A stretch of 64,000 bases of DNA from NCBI RefSeq assembly GCF_000145235.1, contig NC_014391.1, forward strand, positions 1,550,001-1,614,000, given 5' to 3'. Origin of the DNA: Micromonospora aurantiaca ATCC 27029 (GTDB lineage Bacteria > Actinomycetota > Actinomycetes > Mycobacteriales > Micromonosporaceae). How positions within the stretch are numbered: the first letter of the stretch is position 1; the number at the start of each line of letters is the position of its first letter. The notes beneath the pieces are model-generated. The model had not been told where the DNA came from. It worked only from the letters and a program-made list of their open reading frames with translations, and did no database searches. The translations under genes and the position numbers were made by a program. This document shows positions 8,125-18,078 of the stretch, piece by piece.

Positions 8125-10581
8125 ATGGCGGGCCGTACCTCTCAGGCGAGCCGGCGGCGCGGCGCGTCGCCGCGTGGCACCACGAACAACCGCGCCCGGC
8201 AACCGGCGAAGAAGGCGGCGGCGCGGAAACCGGCGCGTCGGCGCCCGGCTCCCGGGCCGAGCCCGGCCGCGTTCGTCGGCCGGGCGGTCGGTGCCGTCTG
8301 GATGGGACTTGCGCACACGGTCGGCTGGACGTTCCGGGCGGCCGGGCGGCAGGCCGCGTCCACCCGGGAGCTGGATCCGGAGCACCGCCGCGACGGCGCC
8401 GGGCTGCTGCTGTTCGGCCTGGCCATCCTCAGCGCGGTGGGCATCTGGGGCGGCGGCGCCGGGCCGGTGGGCCGGCACCTGGCCGACACCGTACGGCTGT
8501 TCATCGGCGCCATCTCGATAATCCTTCCGGTGCTGTTCATGGTCGGCGCGTGGCGGCTGATGCGGACCCCCGCCGACCCCGAGCACCGCGGTCGCGGCCT
8601 GGTCGGCTGGGGCTCGATGATGCTGGCGACCGCCGCGATGCTGCACATCGGGCAGAACCCGGTCGACGAGGTCCAGCGTGACTTCGCCGGCGGTCTGATC
8701 GGCGCGGGCGTGGGCGACCTGCTGAAGTCCGCGGTGACCGCCTGGGTGGCCATGCCGCTGCTGCTCCTGCTGCTGGTGTTCGGCCTGCTCGTGGTCACCG
8801 CGACGCCGATCAACAAGATCCCGGAGCGGCTCGGCCTGCGCGCCGACCCGGCCGGGGCGGACGCCGACGAGGAGTCCGCCGAGGACGAGGCGCCGGCGAA
8901 GCCCGCCCGCAAGCGGCCCGCGAAGCGGATGCCGCCGCCGCTGGAGCCGCTGGACCCGGACGACGAGCTGGCAGGCGTCGACCTCCAGGAGACGCTGGTG
9001 CTGCCGCGCAAGCCGCCGAAGGTGCCGGCGAACCGCAAGCCGGTCGAGCCGCCGGAGCACTCGCCGCTGCCCACCCGCGCCGAGCAGCTCGCGCTGACCG
9101 GGCTCGCCGGCGACTACACGCTGCCGCCGGCGAACCTGCTCGGCAGCGGCGCCAAGCCGAAGAGCCGCAGCAAGGCCAACGACGAGGTGATCGCGGCGCT
9201 CACAGGCGTCTTCGAGCAGTTCGACGTGGACGCCGCCGTCACCGGCTTCACCCGCGGCCCGACAGTCACCCGGTACGAGGTGGAGCTGGGCCCGGGCGTC
9301 AAGGTCGAGCGGATCACCCAGCTGTCCCGCAACATCGCGTACGCGGTGAAGTCGCCGGACGTCCGCATCCTCAGCCCGATCCCGGGCAAGAGCGCGGTCG
9401 GTGTGGAGATCCCGAACACCGACCCGGAGAACGTGTCGCTCGGCGACGTGCTGCGCTCCCGCGAGGCGACGAGCGACCACCACCCGATGGTGGTGGCGCT
9501 CGGCAAGGACATCGAGGGCGGCTACGTGGTGGCCAACCTCGCGAAGATGCCTCACATTCTCATTGCGGGAGCCACCGGCGCGGGCAAGTCGTCCTGCCTC
9601 AACTCGCTGCTGGTGTCCGTCCTGACCCGGGCCACGCCGGACGAGGTGCGGCTGCTGCTGATCGACCCGAAGCGGGTCGAGATGACCGGCTACGAGGGCA
9701 TCCCGCACCTGGTCACGCCGATCGTGACCAACCCGAAGAAGGCGGCCGACTCGCTGGAGTGGGTCGTCCGCGAGATGGACATGCGCTACGACGACCTCGC
9801 CGCCAACGGGGTCCGGCACATCGACGACTTCAACCGCAAGGTGCGCAACGGCGAGATCAAGGCGCCGCCGGGCAGCGAGCGGGAGATGCGGCCGTACCCG
9901 TACCTGCTGGTGATCGTGGACGAGCTGGCCGACCTGATGATGGTCGCGCCGCGCGACGTGGAGGACTCCATCGTCCGGATCACCCAGCTCGCCCGGGCCG
10001 CCGGCATCCACCTGGTGCTCGCGACCCAGCGGCCCTCGGTCGACGTGGTCACCGGCCTGATCAAGGCTAACGTGCCGTCCCGGCTCGCGTTCGCCACGTC
10101 CTCGCTGGCCGACTCCCGGGTCATCCTGGACCAGCCGGGCGCGGAGAAGCTGCTCGGCCGTGGCGACGGCCTGTTCCTGCCGATGGGCGCGTCGAAGCCG
10201 CAGCGCATCCAGGGCGCCTGGGTCACCGAGCGCGAGATCGCCGACGTGGTGAAGTTCTGCAAGGACCAGCGCGAGCCGGAGTTCCGCCCGGACGTGCTCG
10301 CCCCGGCGCAGGACAGCAAGAAGAAGATCGACGAGGACATCGGCGACGACCTGGACCTGCTCGTGCAGGCCGTCGAGCTGGTGGTCACCTCGCAGTTCGG
10401 GTCGACCTCGATGCTCCAGCGCAAGCTGCGGGTCGGCTTCGCCAAGGCGGGCCGGCTGATGGACCTGATGGAGACCCGGGGCGTGGTCGGCCCGTCCGAG
10501 GGCTCCAAGGCCCGCGACGTGCTGGTCAAGCCGGACGAGCTGGAGGAGGTCCTGGCCGGCCTGCGTGGCGGCGAGGACTGA
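8125..10581 (+). CDS. ftsK: DNA translocase FtsK
   Basis: Septal motor that pumps chromosome ends during division and sporulation septation. 818 residues: a basic N terminus, about four membrane segments between roughly residues 85 and 230, an acidic/proline linker, then the RecA-like motor with Walker [10 protein letters not shown] (K488) and Walker [14 protein letters not shown]. The C-terminal gamma domain, with the conserved [19 protein letters not shown], reads KOPS-type sites in studied homologues. The ATG start has only a weak ribosome site. The position after rnj and before rimO-pgsA matches other actinobacteria. It is followed at once by a strong hairpin. Confidence 0.96.
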   Translation: MAGRTSQASRRRGASPRGTTNNRARQPAKKAAARKPARRRPAPGPSPAAFVGRAVGAVWMGLAHTVGWTFRAAGRQAASTRELDPEHRRDGAGLLLFGLAILSAVGIWGGGAGPVGRHLADTVRLFIGAISIILPVLFMVGAWRLMRTPADPEHRGRGLVGWGSMMLATAAMLHIGQNPVDEVQRDFAGGLIGAGVGDLLKSAVTAWVAMPLLLLLLVFGLLVVTATPINKIPERLGLRADPAGADADEESAEDEAPAKPARKRPAKRMPPPLEPLDPDDELAGVDLQETLVLPRKPPKVPANRKPVEPPEHSPLPTRAEQLALTGLAGDYTLPPANLLGSGAKPKSRSKANDEVIAALTGVFEQFDVDAAVTGFTRGPTVTRYEVELGPGVKVERITQLSRNIAYAVKSPDVRILSPIPGKSAVGVEIPNTDPENVSLGDVLRSREATSDHHPMVVALGKDIEGGYVVANLAKMPHILIAGATGAGKSSCLNSLLVSVLTRATPDEVRLLLIDPKRVEMTGYEGIPHLVTPIVTNPKKAADSLEWVVREMDMRYDDLAANGVRHIDDFNRKVRNGEIKAPPGSEREMRPYPYLLVIVDELADLMMVAPRDVEDSIVRITQLARAAGIHLVLATQRPSVDVVTGLIKANVPSRLAFATSSLADSRVILDQPGAEKLLGRGDGLFLPMGASKPQRIQGAWVTEREIADVVKFCKDQREPEFRPDVLAPAQDSKKKIDEDIGDDLDLLVQAVELVVTSQFGSTSMLQRKLRVGFAKAGRLMDLMETRGVVGPSEGSKARDVLVKPDELEEVLAGLRGGED

Positions 10582-10590
10582 CCCGTACAC

Positions 10591-10629
10591 GCGAACGGGC
10601 CCGCCGGTCGTCCCGGCGGGCCCGTTCGC
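10591..10629. terminator. Bidirectional terminator hairpin after ftsK
   Basis: A perfect 17-bp stem (arms 10591-10607 and 10613-10629) with loop TCGTC lies between the convergent ftsK and small membrane protein genes. Confidence 0.85.
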
Positions 10630-10641
10630 GGTTCGGCGGTC

Positions 10642-10887
10642 TCAGTTGGTGAGGACCACGTAGCTGATGATCATGCCGATCACGGCGCCGGCGACGCTCG
10701 CGGCAGCGGCGTACCAGCCCAGCGGCTTGTCACCGAGGACCGCGCCGACGATGCCGAGCACGAGGCCGACCAGGCCGAACAGCGGCGGCAGGATGAAGAT
10801 CGCGATGGCCGCGAAGACGAACGCGATGATCGTGCAGATCCGGGCGGCGCTGCTGCGCGGACGGGCGGTGGCGTGGATGTCGGCCAT
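10642..10887 (-). CDS. Small membrane protein, two hydrophobic segments
   Basis: 81 residues. After a short basic N terminus there are two long hydrophobic spans, IIAFVFAAIAIFILPPLFGLVGLVLGIVGAV (about 24-54) and a second one ending ISYVVLTN, separated by DKPLGWY. This resembles the DUF4190-like small membrane proteins of actinobacteria, but I do not assign a family firmly. The ATG at 10887 follows GGAGG with good spacing. It is monocistronic, convergent with ftsK, and ends just inside the shared terminator. The function is unknown. Confidence 0.7.
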   Translation of the reverse strand: MADIHATARPRSSAARICTIIAFVFAAIAIFILPPLFGLVGLVLGIVGAVLGDKPLGWYAAAASVAGAVIGMIISYVVLTN

Positions 10888-10974
10888 GGTTTCCTCCGTG
10901 GGTGATCTCGCTACGTGTCGACGGGAGATCGGGTACCCCGGCCGCCGTACCGTCCAAACCGGAGGCGGCATCGA

Positions 10975-11289
10975 TCAGGCGAACAGCTTCAGTCCGATCA
11001 CACCGGCCACCACCAGCAGCAGGCAGGCCACGCGCGGCAGGTTGACCGGCTCGCCGAGCGCGAGCATGCCGACCAGCGCGGTACCCACGGCGCCGATGCC
11101 GACCCACACCGCGTAGCCGGTGCCGACCGGGATGTCGCGCAGCGCGTACGCCAGGCCGGCCATGCTGCCGACCAGGGTGACGGCGAAGACGGCGGAGGGG
11201 AGCGGACGGGTGAAGCCGGCGCTGCGGTCCAGCGCGATCGCCCACGCGGTCTCCAGGAGTCCGGAGATCACCAGCACGATCCAGGCCAT
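10975..11289 (-). CDS. gdx: SMR-family guanidinium exporter
   Basis: A 104-residue small multidrug resistance protein with four membrane helices, exporting guanidinium in exchange for protons. The essential glutamate is E13 in VISGLLETAW, matching the SugE/Gdx branch rather than polyspecific EmrE types, and GYAVWVGIGAVGT is the usual helix 3 motif. AGAGGTGA precedes the ATG. The assignment as Gdx is strengthened by a guanidine-III riboswitch about 60 bases upstream in the leader. SMR proteins work as antiparallel dimers; no second SMR gene is adjacent, so a homodimer is likely. Confidence 0.9.
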   Translation of the reverse strand: MAWIVLVISGLLETAWAIALDRSAGFTRPLPSAVFAVTLVGSMAGLAYALRDIPVGTGYAVWVGIGAVGTALVGMLALGEPVNLPRVACLLLVVAGVIGLKLFA

Positions 11290-11351
11290 GGGACATCACC
11301 TCTGACGGGCGGGCCCGGCGCGGAGCGGGCCGGGCGACGGTTAGGTCACGC

Positions 11352-11393
11352 GGGGCGTCTTGGCCTGACCGGGTACGCCCACCACTCGTCCGG
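11352..11393 (-). promoter_or_regulatory. Guanidine-III (mini-ykkC) riboswitch
   Basis: Read on the minus strand, the leader contains CCGGACGAG, then GGGCGTACCCGGTCAGG, then CAAGACGCCC. These match the mini-ykkC aptamer: the CCGG helix re-forms with CCGG in the pseudoknot strand, and GGGCG pairs with CGCCC. The conserved ACGAG and the CCGGTCAGGNCAAGACG order are intact. Downstream, the leader before the gdx ATG contains GGCCCGGCGC/GCGCCGGGCC-like pairing that could form the expression platform. The riboswitch would switch gdx on when guanidine binds. Confidence 0.92.
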
Positions 11394-11475
11394 GACGGCC
11401 CGCGGGCCGTCGTGGCCGACGGTAGCACCGGGCGGGCCGGGTCGGCGGCGGGGTGAGAAAGCCCACCATGAGTGG

Positions 11476-11489
11476 AGTTGACGTCAACT
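11476..11489. promoter_or_regulatory. 14-bp perfect palindrome upstream of the cyclodeaminase-like gene
   Basis: AGTTGACGTCAACT is a perfect palindrome ending 12 bases before ATG 11502. It overlaps a TTGACG that could be a -35 element, an arrangement typical of MerR-family operators, and TTCAGGTT follows. No MerR gene is adjacent. Confidence 0.5.
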
Positions 11490-11501
11490 TCAGGTTGCAC
11501 G

Positions 11502-12434
11502 ATGGAACGCATGACCGTGCTCTTCTCCGACGACGACGTCGCGGCCGCCGTGGACGCCCCGCTCACCGTCGCGGCCATGCGCGACGCGCTGCTGGCCGCG
11601 CACGCCGGGCGGCTCATCGCCCCGCCCCGGGCGTCCGCGCCGCTGGGCGGGGGCCGGATGGTGCTCACCGCCGGGCACCTCACCGGGCAGTGGTACGGCT
11701 TCCGCTCGTACGACACGTTCGGCCACCCGGAGAGCGGTCAGCTCGTCGTGCTGCACGACGCGGCCACCGGCGCGGTACGCGCCATCGCCGTCGGCGAGGA
11801 ACTCGGCTCCCGGCGTACCGGAGGACTCGGTGGCGTGGCGGTGGACGCCCTGGCCCGCGCGGACGCCGCCACGATCGGCGTGGTGGGGTCCGGCCGGCAG
11901 GCGTGGACCCAGGTCTGGGCCGCGGCGGCGGTCCGGCCGCTGCGCGAGGTGACGGTGTTCAGCCGCTCGGCGGCCCGGCGGGACGCGTTCGCCGCGCGGG
12001 TCCGCGCCGAGCTGGGTGTGCCGGCCCGCGCCGTCGGCTCGGCCGCCGCCGCGGTACGCGACCGCGACGTCGTGGTGCTCGCCACCACCAGCACCGTCCC
12101 GGTGCTCGACGCCGCCGACCTGGCCCCCGGCACCCACGTCAACACGGTTGGCTTCAAGCAGGTCGACAGGCACGAGTTCGGCCCCGACCTGCTCGACGCC
12201 GCCGACCTGCTGGTCACCGACTCACCCGGGCAGGCAGCCGCGTACGTCCCGCCGATGCTCGCCGCCGTCGAGCCGTACGCCGGGCGGCTGCGCGACCTGG
12301 GCGCGGTGCTGGCCGGCGCGGCTCCCGGCCGGACCACCGCGGACCAGATCTCGGTCTTCTGCTCCACCGGCCTGGCCGGCACGGAGGTGTTCCTCCTCGA
12401 TCGGCTGGCCCGGGTGGCCGTGTCCGCGCGCTGA
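11502..12434 (+). CDS. Ornithine cyclodeaminase / mu-crystallin family protein
   Basis: An NAD(P)-binding Rossmann protein of 310 residues. The dinucleotide motif [12 protein letters not shown] lies near residue 125, followed by the family's [12 protein letters not shown] segment. [23 protein letters not shown] is the conserved ligand-side region. Members include ornithine cyclodeaminase, alanine dehydrogenase (archaeal type) and ketimine reductases, so the substrate is undecided. ATG 11502 and ATG 11511 are both possible starts. It is divergent from the guanidinium exporter and separated from rimO by 50 bases. A guanidine/arginine-linked role is an attractive but unsupported inference from the neighbour. 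Confidence 0.8.
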   Translation: MERMTVLFSDDDVAAAVDAPLTVAAMRDALLAAHAGRLIAPPRASAPLGGGRMVLTAGHLTGQWYGFRSYDTFGHPESGQLVVLHDAATGAVRAIAVGEELGSRRTGGLGGVAVDALARADAATIGVVGSGRQAWTQVWAAAAVRPLREVTVFSRSAARRDAFAARVRAELGVPARAVGSAAAAVRDRDVVVLATTSTVPVLDAADLAPGTHVNTVGFKQVDRHEFGPDLLDAADLLVTDSPGQAAAYVPPMLAAVEPYAGRLRDLGAVLAGAAPGRTTADQISVFCSTGLAGTEVFLLDRLARVAVSAR

Positions 12435-12484
12435 CCCTGGCCGGACGGGTGCGCGGCGCACCGGAACCGGCCCGGTACCCTCGG

Positions 12485-13987
12485 ATGGTGTCTGCCTCCT
12501 CCTCCACCCCGCGATCCGACGGGCGCCGCGTCGCCCTGCTGACCCTCGGCTGCGCCCGCAACGAGGTCGACTCGGAGGAGCTGGCCGCCCGGCTAAACGC
12601 CGACGGATGGCAGGTCACCACCGACGGCGAGGGCGCCGACGTGGTGGTGGTGAACACGTGCGGGTTCGTCGAGAAGGCCAAGCAGGACTCGATCCAGACG
12701 CTGCTGGCCGCCGCCGACACCGGCGCGAAGGTCGTCGCCGCCGGGTGCATGGCCGAGCGGTACGGCCGTGAGCTGGCCGACAGTCTCCCCGAGGCGCAGG
12801 CCGTGCTCAGCTTCGACGACTACCCGGACATCGCCGCCCGCCTCGACTCGGTGCTCGCCGGCGAGGCGATCGGCGCCCACACCCCCCGCGACCGGCGGGA
12901 ACTGCTGCCGCTGACCCCGGTGAAGCGCCGCGACGCGGCGGTGTCGCTACCAGGGCACGGCACCCCGGCCCGGGTCGCACCGGAGACCGACGCGCACACC
13001 CCGGCCCACCTGCGGCAGGTGCTGCGGCACCGGCTCGACACCGGCCCGGTGGCCTCGCTGAAGCTCGCCAGCGGCTGCGACCGGCGGTGCGCGTTCTGCG
13101 CCATCCCTGCCTTCCGCGGCGCTTTCGTCTCGCGTACCCCGGACGAGCTGCTCGCCGAGGCCGAGTGGCTGGCCAAGACCGGCGTCCGCGAGCTGGTGCT
13201 GGTCAGCGAGAACTCCACCTCGTACGGCAAGGACCTGGGCGACCCCCGCGCGCTGGAGAAGCTGCTGCCGCAGCTCGCCGCGATCGACGGGATCGTGCGG
13301 GTCCGCGCCAGCTACCTCCAGCCGGCCGAGACCCGGCCCGGCCTGGTCGAGGTGATCGCCACCACGCCGGGCGTGGCCGCGTACTTCGACCTGTCGTTCC
13401 AGCACTCCAGTGAGCCGGTGCTGCGCCGGATGCGGCGCTTCGGCTCCACCGACCGGTTCCTGGAACTGCTCGCCTCCGCCCGCGCGCTGGCGCCGGACGC
13501 GGGCGCGCGCAGCAACTTCATCGTCGGCTTCCCCGGCGAGACGAAGCAGGACGTGGCCGAGCTGGTCCGGTTCCTGACCGAGGCGCGGCTGGACGCGATC
13601 GGCATGTTCGACTACAGCGACGAGGACGGCACCGAGGCCGCCGGCCTGACCGGCAAGGTCTCCGCCGCCACGATCAAGCGGCGGTACGACAAGCTCAGCG
13701 CGCTGGCCGACGAACTCTGCTCGCAGCGCGCCGAGGAACGCCTCGGCGCGACGGTGGAGGTGCTCGTGGACTCGACCGCCGACGGGGTGGTGGAGGGGCG
13801 GGCCGCCCACCAGGCGCCCGAGGTCGACGGCTCGACCACACTCGTCGCGCCCGTCGGCGGCGGCGTCGATCTGGCCGCGCTGCGCCCCGGTGACCTGGTC
13901 CGGGCCACGGTGACGGCGACCGAGGGCGTGGACCTGGTAGCCGTACCGGATGAGATGATCTCGGCGGCGCCCGGCGCGGTACGGTGA
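12485..13987 (+). CDS. rimO: Ribosomal protein S12 methylthiotransferase
   Basis: Radical-SAM enzyme that adds a methylthio group to an aspartate of ribosomal protein S12. 500 residues: an N-terminal UPF0004 domain with cluster cysteines C23, C59 and C88; the radical-SAM CxxxCxxC at C198, C202 and C205 ([11 protein letters not shown]); and a C-terminal TRAM domain. [13 protein letters not shown] at the start separates RimO from MiaB, which is present separately at 59.4 kb. The start ATG 12485 sits where homology begins. The stop overlaps the GTG of pgsA by 4 bases, as in other actinobacteria. Confidence 0.94.
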   Translation: MVSASSSTPRSDGRRVALLTLGCARNEVDSEELAARLNADGWQVTTDGEGADVVVVNTCGFVEKAKQDSIQTLLAAADTGAKVVAAGCMAERYGRELADSLPEAQAVLSFDDYPDIAARLDSVLAGEAIGAHTPRDRRELLPLTPVKRRDAAVSLPGHGTPARVAPETDAHTPAHLRQVLRHRLDTGPVASLKLASGCDRRCAFCAIPAFRGAFVSRTPDELLAEAEWLAKTGVRELVLVSENSTSYGKDLGDPRALEKLLPQLAAIDGIVRVRASYLQPAETRPGLVEVIATTPGVAAYFDLSFQHSSEPVLRRMRRFGSTDRFLELLASARALAPDAGARSNFIVGFPGETKQDVAELVRFLTEARLDAIGMFDYSDEDGTEAAGLTGKVSAATIKRRYDKLSALADELCSQRAEERLGATVEVLVDSTADGVVEGRAAHQAPEVDGSTTLVAPVGGGVDLAALRPGDLVRATVTATEGVDLVAVPDEMISAAPGAVR

Positions 13988-14616
13988 CGGCGGGCCCTGA
14001 TGGAGCGGGGAAGCCACGTGGGGCGATGCGGGACATGACGGGAGCGGAGTCGACGGCGGCTGCCCCCGTACCGCTGCTCAACGCGGCGAACCTGCTCACC
14101 GGCGCGCGCCTGGTACTGGTGCCGGTCTTCGTGGCCACCGTGATCGCCTCCGGCATGAGCAACGCGGGCTGGCGGACGGCCGCCTGCGTGATCTTCGTGG
14201 TGGCCTCCGCGACCGACCTGGTCGACGGCTGGATCGCCCGCCGGTACGAACTGGTCACCTCGCTCGGCAAGGTGGCCGACCCGATCGCCGACAAGGCGCT
14301 CACCGGCGCCGCCCTGGTGCTGCTCTCCTTCTACGACCGGCTGCCCTGGTGGGTGACCGTGGTGATCCTGGTCCGCGAGCTGGGCATCACCGGGCTGCGC
14401 TTCTGGGTGATCCGGCACGGGGTGATCGCCGCCAGTCGTGGTGGCAAGGTCAAGACCGCGCTGCAGATCCTGGCCATCACCTGGTATCTCTGGCCGATGC
14501 CGGAGGCGCTCGCCGCGATCGGACCGTGGATCATGGGGGCGGCCGTCGTGGTCACCGTGGTCACCGGGTTCGACTACATCGCCCAGGCGTTGCGACTGCG
14601 CCGCCCGGCCCGTTGA
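13984..14616 (+). CDS. pgsA: CDP-alcohol phosphatidyltransferase (PgsA type)
   Basis: An integral membrane enzyme transferring a phosphatidyl group from CDP-diacylglycerol, most likely to glycerol-3-phosphate. The catalytic signature DG-x2-AR-x8-G-x3-D-x3-D is visible in [27 protein letters not shown], with several membrane helices around it; 210 residues. The GTG at 13984 overlaps the rimO stop, which supports this start; ATG 14026 is an alternative. It lies in the block syntenic with M. tuberculosis pgsA3-clgR-pspA. The exact acceptor alcohol is inferred from position and similarity. Confidence 0.9.
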   Translation: MTAGPDGAGKPRGAMRDMTGAESTAAAPVPLLNAANLLTGARLVLVPVFVATVIASGMSNAGWRTAACVIFVVASATDLVDGWIARRYELVTSLGKVADPIADKALTGAALVLLSFYDRLPWWVTVVILVRELGITGLRFWVIRHGVIAASRGGKVKTALQILAITWYLWPMPEALAAIGPWIMGAAVVVTVVTGFDYIAQALRLRRPAR

Positions 14617-14622
14617 GCCGGT

Positions 14623-14685
14623 CGGCGGGTCAGTCGGTCCGGGCGGCGGGTCAGTCGGTCCGGGTCGAGGGTCCGTCGGCCCGGA
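14623..14685. repeat. 21-bp tandem repeat, about three copies
   Basis: Two identical 21-bp units (14623-14643 and 14644-14664) begin CGGCGGGTCAGTCGGTCCGG; a third, diverged unit follows at 14665-14685. They fill the pgsA-cinA gap. Confidence 0.75.
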
Positions 14686-14717
14686 CGGCGGACGAGTAAG
14701 CCGGCGTGGGGCGGGAA

Positions 14718-15275
14718 ATGGGGGCGGGCATGGACACCGACGCGAGTAACCAGCGGCCCGCCGGCAGCCCGGCGGCCGCCGTGGTGCACCGCCTGCACGA
14801 GTGCGGCGAGACGCTGGCCACCGTCGAGTCGCTGACCGGCGGCCTGCTCGCCGCCGCGATCGTGGAGATCGCCGGGGTCAGCTCGATCTACCGGGGCGGC
14901 ATGGTGGTCTACGCCACCGAACTCAAGGCGACGCTCGCCGGCGTACCGGAGGACCTGCTGGCCGACCGCGGCCCGGTCGACCCGGACGTGGCGGCGGCGC
15001 TGGCCGAGGGCGGACGGCAGCGCTGCGGCGCCGACTGGGGCCTGGCCACCACCGGTGTGGCCGGTCCGGAGCCGCAGGGCGACAAGCCCGTCGGCCTGGT
15101 CTACGTGGCGGTCGCCGGGCCGGACGGCACCGAGGTGCGCCGGCTCGACCTCGACGGCGGCCGCGACCACATCCGCTCGGCTGCCGTGATCGAGGCGCTG
15201 CGGCTGCTCGCCGACCGCATCGAACTCCCCGCCGACACCGACGCCGCCGAGGCGGCGGGGGCGGGCCGCCGGTGA
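14718..15275 (+). CDS. cinA: CinA C-terminal family protein (nicotinamide-nucleotide amidohydrolase type)
   Basis: A stand-alone CinA C-terminal domain of about 185 residues, the module that in characterised relatives deamidates NMN to nicotinate mononucleotide. The family motifs ATVESLTGGLLAAAIVEIAGVSSIYRGG, given here in shortened sense as ESLTGGLLAA and GVSSIYRGGMVVY, and GVAGPEPQGDKPVGLVY are intact. The N-terminal MoCF-like domain of full CinA is absent. Starts at GTG 14706, ATG 14718 and ATG 14730 are all in frame; the last has GGGGG at good spacing. It lies between pgsA and clgR, the usual actinobacterial place. Confidence 0.85.
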   Translation: MGAGMDTDASNQRPAGSPAAAVVHRLHECGETLATVESLTGGLLAAAIVEIAGVSSIYRGGMVVYATELKATLAGVPEDLLADRGPVDPDVAAALAEGGRQRCGADWGLATTGVAGPEPQGDKPVGLVYVAVAGPDGTEVRRLDLDGGRDHIRSAAVIEALRLLADRIELPADTDAAEAAGAGRR

Positions 15276-15485
15276 GCCCGCGCGGCGCCGACACGCCCGG
15301 CGGCGGGATCGCCGGACCTGTCGATCCGCCCGGATTTTCAGAGGCGGGGTGGGATGTCGTCGTGGCGACCAACGGGTACGGTTGCGGGAAGGCTCCGGCG
15401 GTCGCCGTCGGCGCCGGGGCGGTCCGCCGCGTCCGGCGCGACGTGTTCCGGCCGGAGATGGTGGTCCCGTTCAGGGGGAGGTGCG

Positions 15486-15935
15486 ATGGTCCTGCTACGC
15501 CGGGTGATCGGTGACGCGCTGCGAGCACGCAGGCAAGGGCAGCACCGCACCCTCCGCGAGGTCTCCTCCGCCGCCAACGTCAGCCTCGGCTACCTCTCCG
15601 AGATCGAACGCGGCCAGAAGGAACCCTCCAGCGAGCTGCTGGCCGCGATCTGCGACGCGCTCGGCGCCCGCCTGTCCGAGCTGCTGCGCGAGGTGAGCGA
15701 CACGGTCGCCCTGGCCGAGCAGATGCCCGGCGTGCTGGTGCCGGTGACCGACGAGCGGGTCGAGCCGGCCCCGGTGGGCCCGTCCGCCGTGCGCAAGGCC
15801 ACCAACCGCGGTGTCCGGCAGGTCACCTCCGACGGCGGGGTCGCCGTCCAGGTCCGGCAGGACTCGCCGCTCAAGGCCACGCTGCGCAGCACCCGCGTAC
15901 GCCCCGCCGAGCGGGATGTGGTCTGCGCCGCCTGA
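15486..15935 (+). CDS. clgR: XRE-family transcriptional regulator ClgR
   Basis: 149 residues: an N-terminal helix-turn-helix with [31 protein letters not shown], the ClgR hallmark (about 20-52), then a short variable tail. ClgR activates clp protease and, in mycobacteria, the psp genes during envelope stress; it is itself a Clp substrate. GGGGGAGGTGCG just upstream supports ATG 15486. The neighbours, pspA and a PspM-like gene downstream and cinA/pgsA upstream, reproduce the known arrangement, so joint envelope-stress control is likely. The protein ends in CAA; a C-terminal AA-type end is compatible with Clp recognition. Confidence 0.9.
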   Translation: MVLLRRVIGDALRARRQGQHRTLREVSSAANVSLGYLSEIERGQKEPSSELLAAICDALGARLSELLREVSDTVALAEQMPGVLVPVTDERVEPAPVGPSAVRKATNRGVRQVTSDGGVAVQVRQDSPLKATLRSTRVRPAERDVVCAA

Positions 15936-16062
15936 CCCCGGCTGTCACGTCGTGGGCAGTGCTGGCGTTCGCGTCGTACTGTTGATCAGGAGCGTACGGG
16001 TGCCGGAGTGGCGTCCGGCTGGGACGATGTAGGCGCGACGCTACTGAGGGGACGAGGCGGAG

Positions 16063-16914
16063 ATGGCGAACCCGTTCGTCAAGGGTTGGAAGTACCTGAT
16101 GGCGCTCTTCGGCGCGAAGATCGACGAGCACGCCGATCCGAAGGTGCAGATCCAGCAGGCCGTCGAGGAGGCACAGCGCCAGCACCAGGCGCTGGTGCAG
16201 CAGGCGGCAGCGGTGATCGGCAACCAGCGCCAGCTGGAGATGAAGCTGTCCCGGCAGATGACCGAGGTGGAACAGCTCCAGGGCAACGCGCGGCAGGCGC
16301 TGGCGGTGGCCGACCAGGCGCGGGGCCGGGGCGACGAGGCCGAGGCCGGGCGCTACGAGCAGACCGCCCAGATGCTGGCCACCCAGCTGGTCTCCGCGGA
16401 GCAGGCGCTGGAAGACCTCAAGACGCTGCACGACCAGGCGCTCGGCGCGGCCGCACAGGCCCGCAAGGCGGTCGAGAACAACTCGATGATCCTCCAGCAG
16501 AAGCTGGCCGAGCGCACCAAGCTGCTCAGCCAGCTGGAGCAGGCCAAGATGCAGGAGAGCGTGGCCCGCTCGCTGGAGTCGATGTCGTCGCTCACCGCGC
16601 CCGCCAACACCCCCTCGCTGGACGAGGTCCGTGACCGGATCGAACGCCGCTACGCCACCGCGATGGGCCGGGCCGAGCTGGCCGGCAACTCGGTCGAGGG
16701 CCGGATGCTGGAGATCCAGAAGGCCACGCTCGACTCGGCCGGATCGGCGAGACTGGAGCAGATCCGGTCGAGCATGGCCGGCGAGCAGCTCGGCAGCCGG
16801 TCCGAGACCCCCGCCGTGGGGCAGCCGGCCGATCCGGCAGCCGCGGCCCGTCTCGACGAGATCCGGGCCAGCATGAGCCGGGAACGCGGCACCGGGGAGA
16901 CCACTACCGGCTGA
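16063..16914 (+). CDS. pspA: PspA/IM30 envelope stress protein
   Basis: An ESCRT-III-like membrane-remodelling coiled-coil protein of 283 residues. The start [20 protein letters not shown] is the amphipathic membrane-binding helix, followed by long heptad-rich helices from about 25 to 220. It ends in a low-complexity tail with two similar EQIRSSM / DEIRASM segments. GAGGCGGAG precedes the ATG. In mycobacteria this protein (Rv2744c) works with ClgR and PspM to keep the membrane sealed. It lies 127 bases after clgR and 16 bases before the PspM-like gene. Confidence 0.93.
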   Translation: MANPFVKGWKYLMALFGAKIDEHADPKVQIQQAVEEAQRQHQALVQQAAAVIGNQRQLEMKLSRQMTEVEQLQGNARQALAVADQARGRGDEAEAGRYEQTAQMLATQLVSAEQALEDLKTLHDQALGAAAQARKAVENNSMILQQKLAERTKLLSQLEQAKMQESVARSLESMSSLTAPANTPSLDEVRDRIERRYATAMGRAELAGNSVEGRMLEIQKATLDSAGSARLEQIRSSMAGEQLGSRSETPAVGQPADPAAAARLDEIRASMSRERGTGETTTG

Positions 16915-16930
16915 CGGAGGGGCGGACACG

Positions 16931-17692
16931 ATGGCGGACGAACGGGCCCGGCACTTCCGCAGGCTGCGCAGGCTACGCAACTCGGCGCGGCGGTGGAGCG
17001 TGCTGGCCGGAGGGCTCGGCGGCGCCGCCGCGGTGCTGACCCCGTACGCCGGACTGGGTCTGGCGGACGCGGCCTGGGCCGGCGCCGCGGGCAGCGCGAT
17101 CGCGGTGGCCGCCTGGCGCTGGGTCGACCACCGTGCGCTGGCCGCCGTGCCGCCACCGCCCGCCCTCGACCCGGCGGAGGCCGCCGCCCGCTCCCGCGCC
17201 CGGCTGGTCGCCGCCGTCGAGCGGCTGCCCGTCGGCCCGGGCGTCGTGGCCGAGGTACGCCGGGTCCGCTCCCGCCTCGCGCTGCGCGGCACCGCCGCGG
17301 CCGAGCCGTGGGCCCGGCTGGACCGGGCCGCGCTCACCCTGGCCGGGCTGGCCGGACGGCTGACCGGACTGGCCGAGCCGGCGGTCCGGGAGGCGGCCGA
17401 AGCCGATCGTTCACTGCGGGAGCTGGCGACCCGGGTGGCGAGCGTGGAACGCGCGGCGAAGCTGACCCCGCAGAGCACGCTGAACGAGGTGCACGCCACG
17501 CTGGTGGCCCAGTTGGAGGACGGGGTGGCCGCGTACGAGCGGCTGGTGGTGGCCGCCGCCGGTTACGTGGCCGAGGACGCCCGTCCGAACACGGAGCATC
17601 CGGCCGCCGCGCGCCTGACCGAGGCCACCGACCTGCTGCACGGCGTAGCCTCCGCCCTGGCCGAACTCCGCACCCCCTTGCGCGCCCCCTGA
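16931..17692 (+). CDS. pspM: PspM-like membrane protein
   Basis: 253 residues: a basic N terminus (RRLRRLRNSARRW), then two hydrophobic helices near 25-40 and 45-65, then a long soluble helical region. By position directly after pspA, and by its two N-terminal membrane spans with a cytoplasmic tail, it corresponds to Rv2743c (PspM), the membrane anchor of the mycobacterial Psp system. Sequence similarity is low in such proteins, so the call rests largely on context and topology. The 16-base gap to pspA indicates co-transcription. The stop is followed after 40 bases by the palindrome array. Confidence 0.65.
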   Translation: MADERARHFRRLRRLRNSARRWSVLAGGLGGAAAVLTPYAGLGLADAAWAGAAGSAIAVAAWRWVDHRALAAVPPPPALDPAEAAARSRARLVAAVERLPVGPGVVAEVRRVRSRLALRGTAAAEPWARLDRAALTLAGLAGRLTGLAEPAVREAAEADRSLRELATRVASVERAAKLTPQSTLNEVHATLVAQLEDGVAAYERLVVAAAGYVAEDARPNTEHPAAARLTEATDLLHGVASALAELRTPLRAP

Positions 17693-17732
17693 CAGTTCCC
17701 CTCCCCTCCCCGCCCCGCCCCGGTCTCCCCGT

Positions 17733-17789
17733 TGATCAAGGAGTTTGTGTCCTCCCCGCAGCCGGATCCCGACACAAACCCCTTGATCA
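17733..17789. repeat. Inverted repeat, family B copy 1
   Basis: Nineteen-base arms TGATCAAGGAGTTTGTGTC (17733-17751) and its complement (17771-17789) differ at one position. It lies 40 bases after the pspM stop. Confidence 0.85.
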
Positions 17790-17817
17790 CCGTCCAAGCG
17801 CGCCCGACCAGCGCGAT

Positions 17818-17874
17818 CGATCATGAGGTTGACGGCAGTTTCGATCTCCATTTCGGCCGTCAACTTCATGATCG
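17818..17874. repeat. Inverted repeat, family C copy 1
   Basis: Arms CGATCATGAGGTTGACGG (17818-17835) and a near-complement ending at 17874 flank about 20 bases. The outer CGATCATGA/TCATGATCG ends are exact. Confidence 0.85.
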
Positions 17875-17980
17875 CCGGGCTCCGGCACTCCGGGGCGGCG
17901 TTCCGCCCGGCGCCCCTGCCCTCTCGCGCCCCGGCTTGCCGGCCCGCCCGCCACCCACCCCACCCGCGCCGCTCACTCCG

Positions 17981-18039
17981 GTGATCAAGGAGTTTGTGTC
18001 CTGATGCGCGCCTGATCCGGACACAAACTCCTTGATCAC
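17981..18039. repeat. Inverted repeat, family B copy 2
   Basis: A perfect 20-bp stem: GTGATCAAGGAGTTTGTGTC (17981-18000) pairs with 18020-18039 around a 19-base loop. Confidence 0.9.
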
Positions 18040-18078
18040 GGGGGAGGGAGGGGGCGGCGGGCGGGCGACCCACGGGCT

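Noticed and set aside
7939..10590. 883-codon open frame antisense to ftsK
   Set aside because: FtsK is complete on the plus strand; the antisense frame has no recognisable domain and a composition typical of shadow frames.
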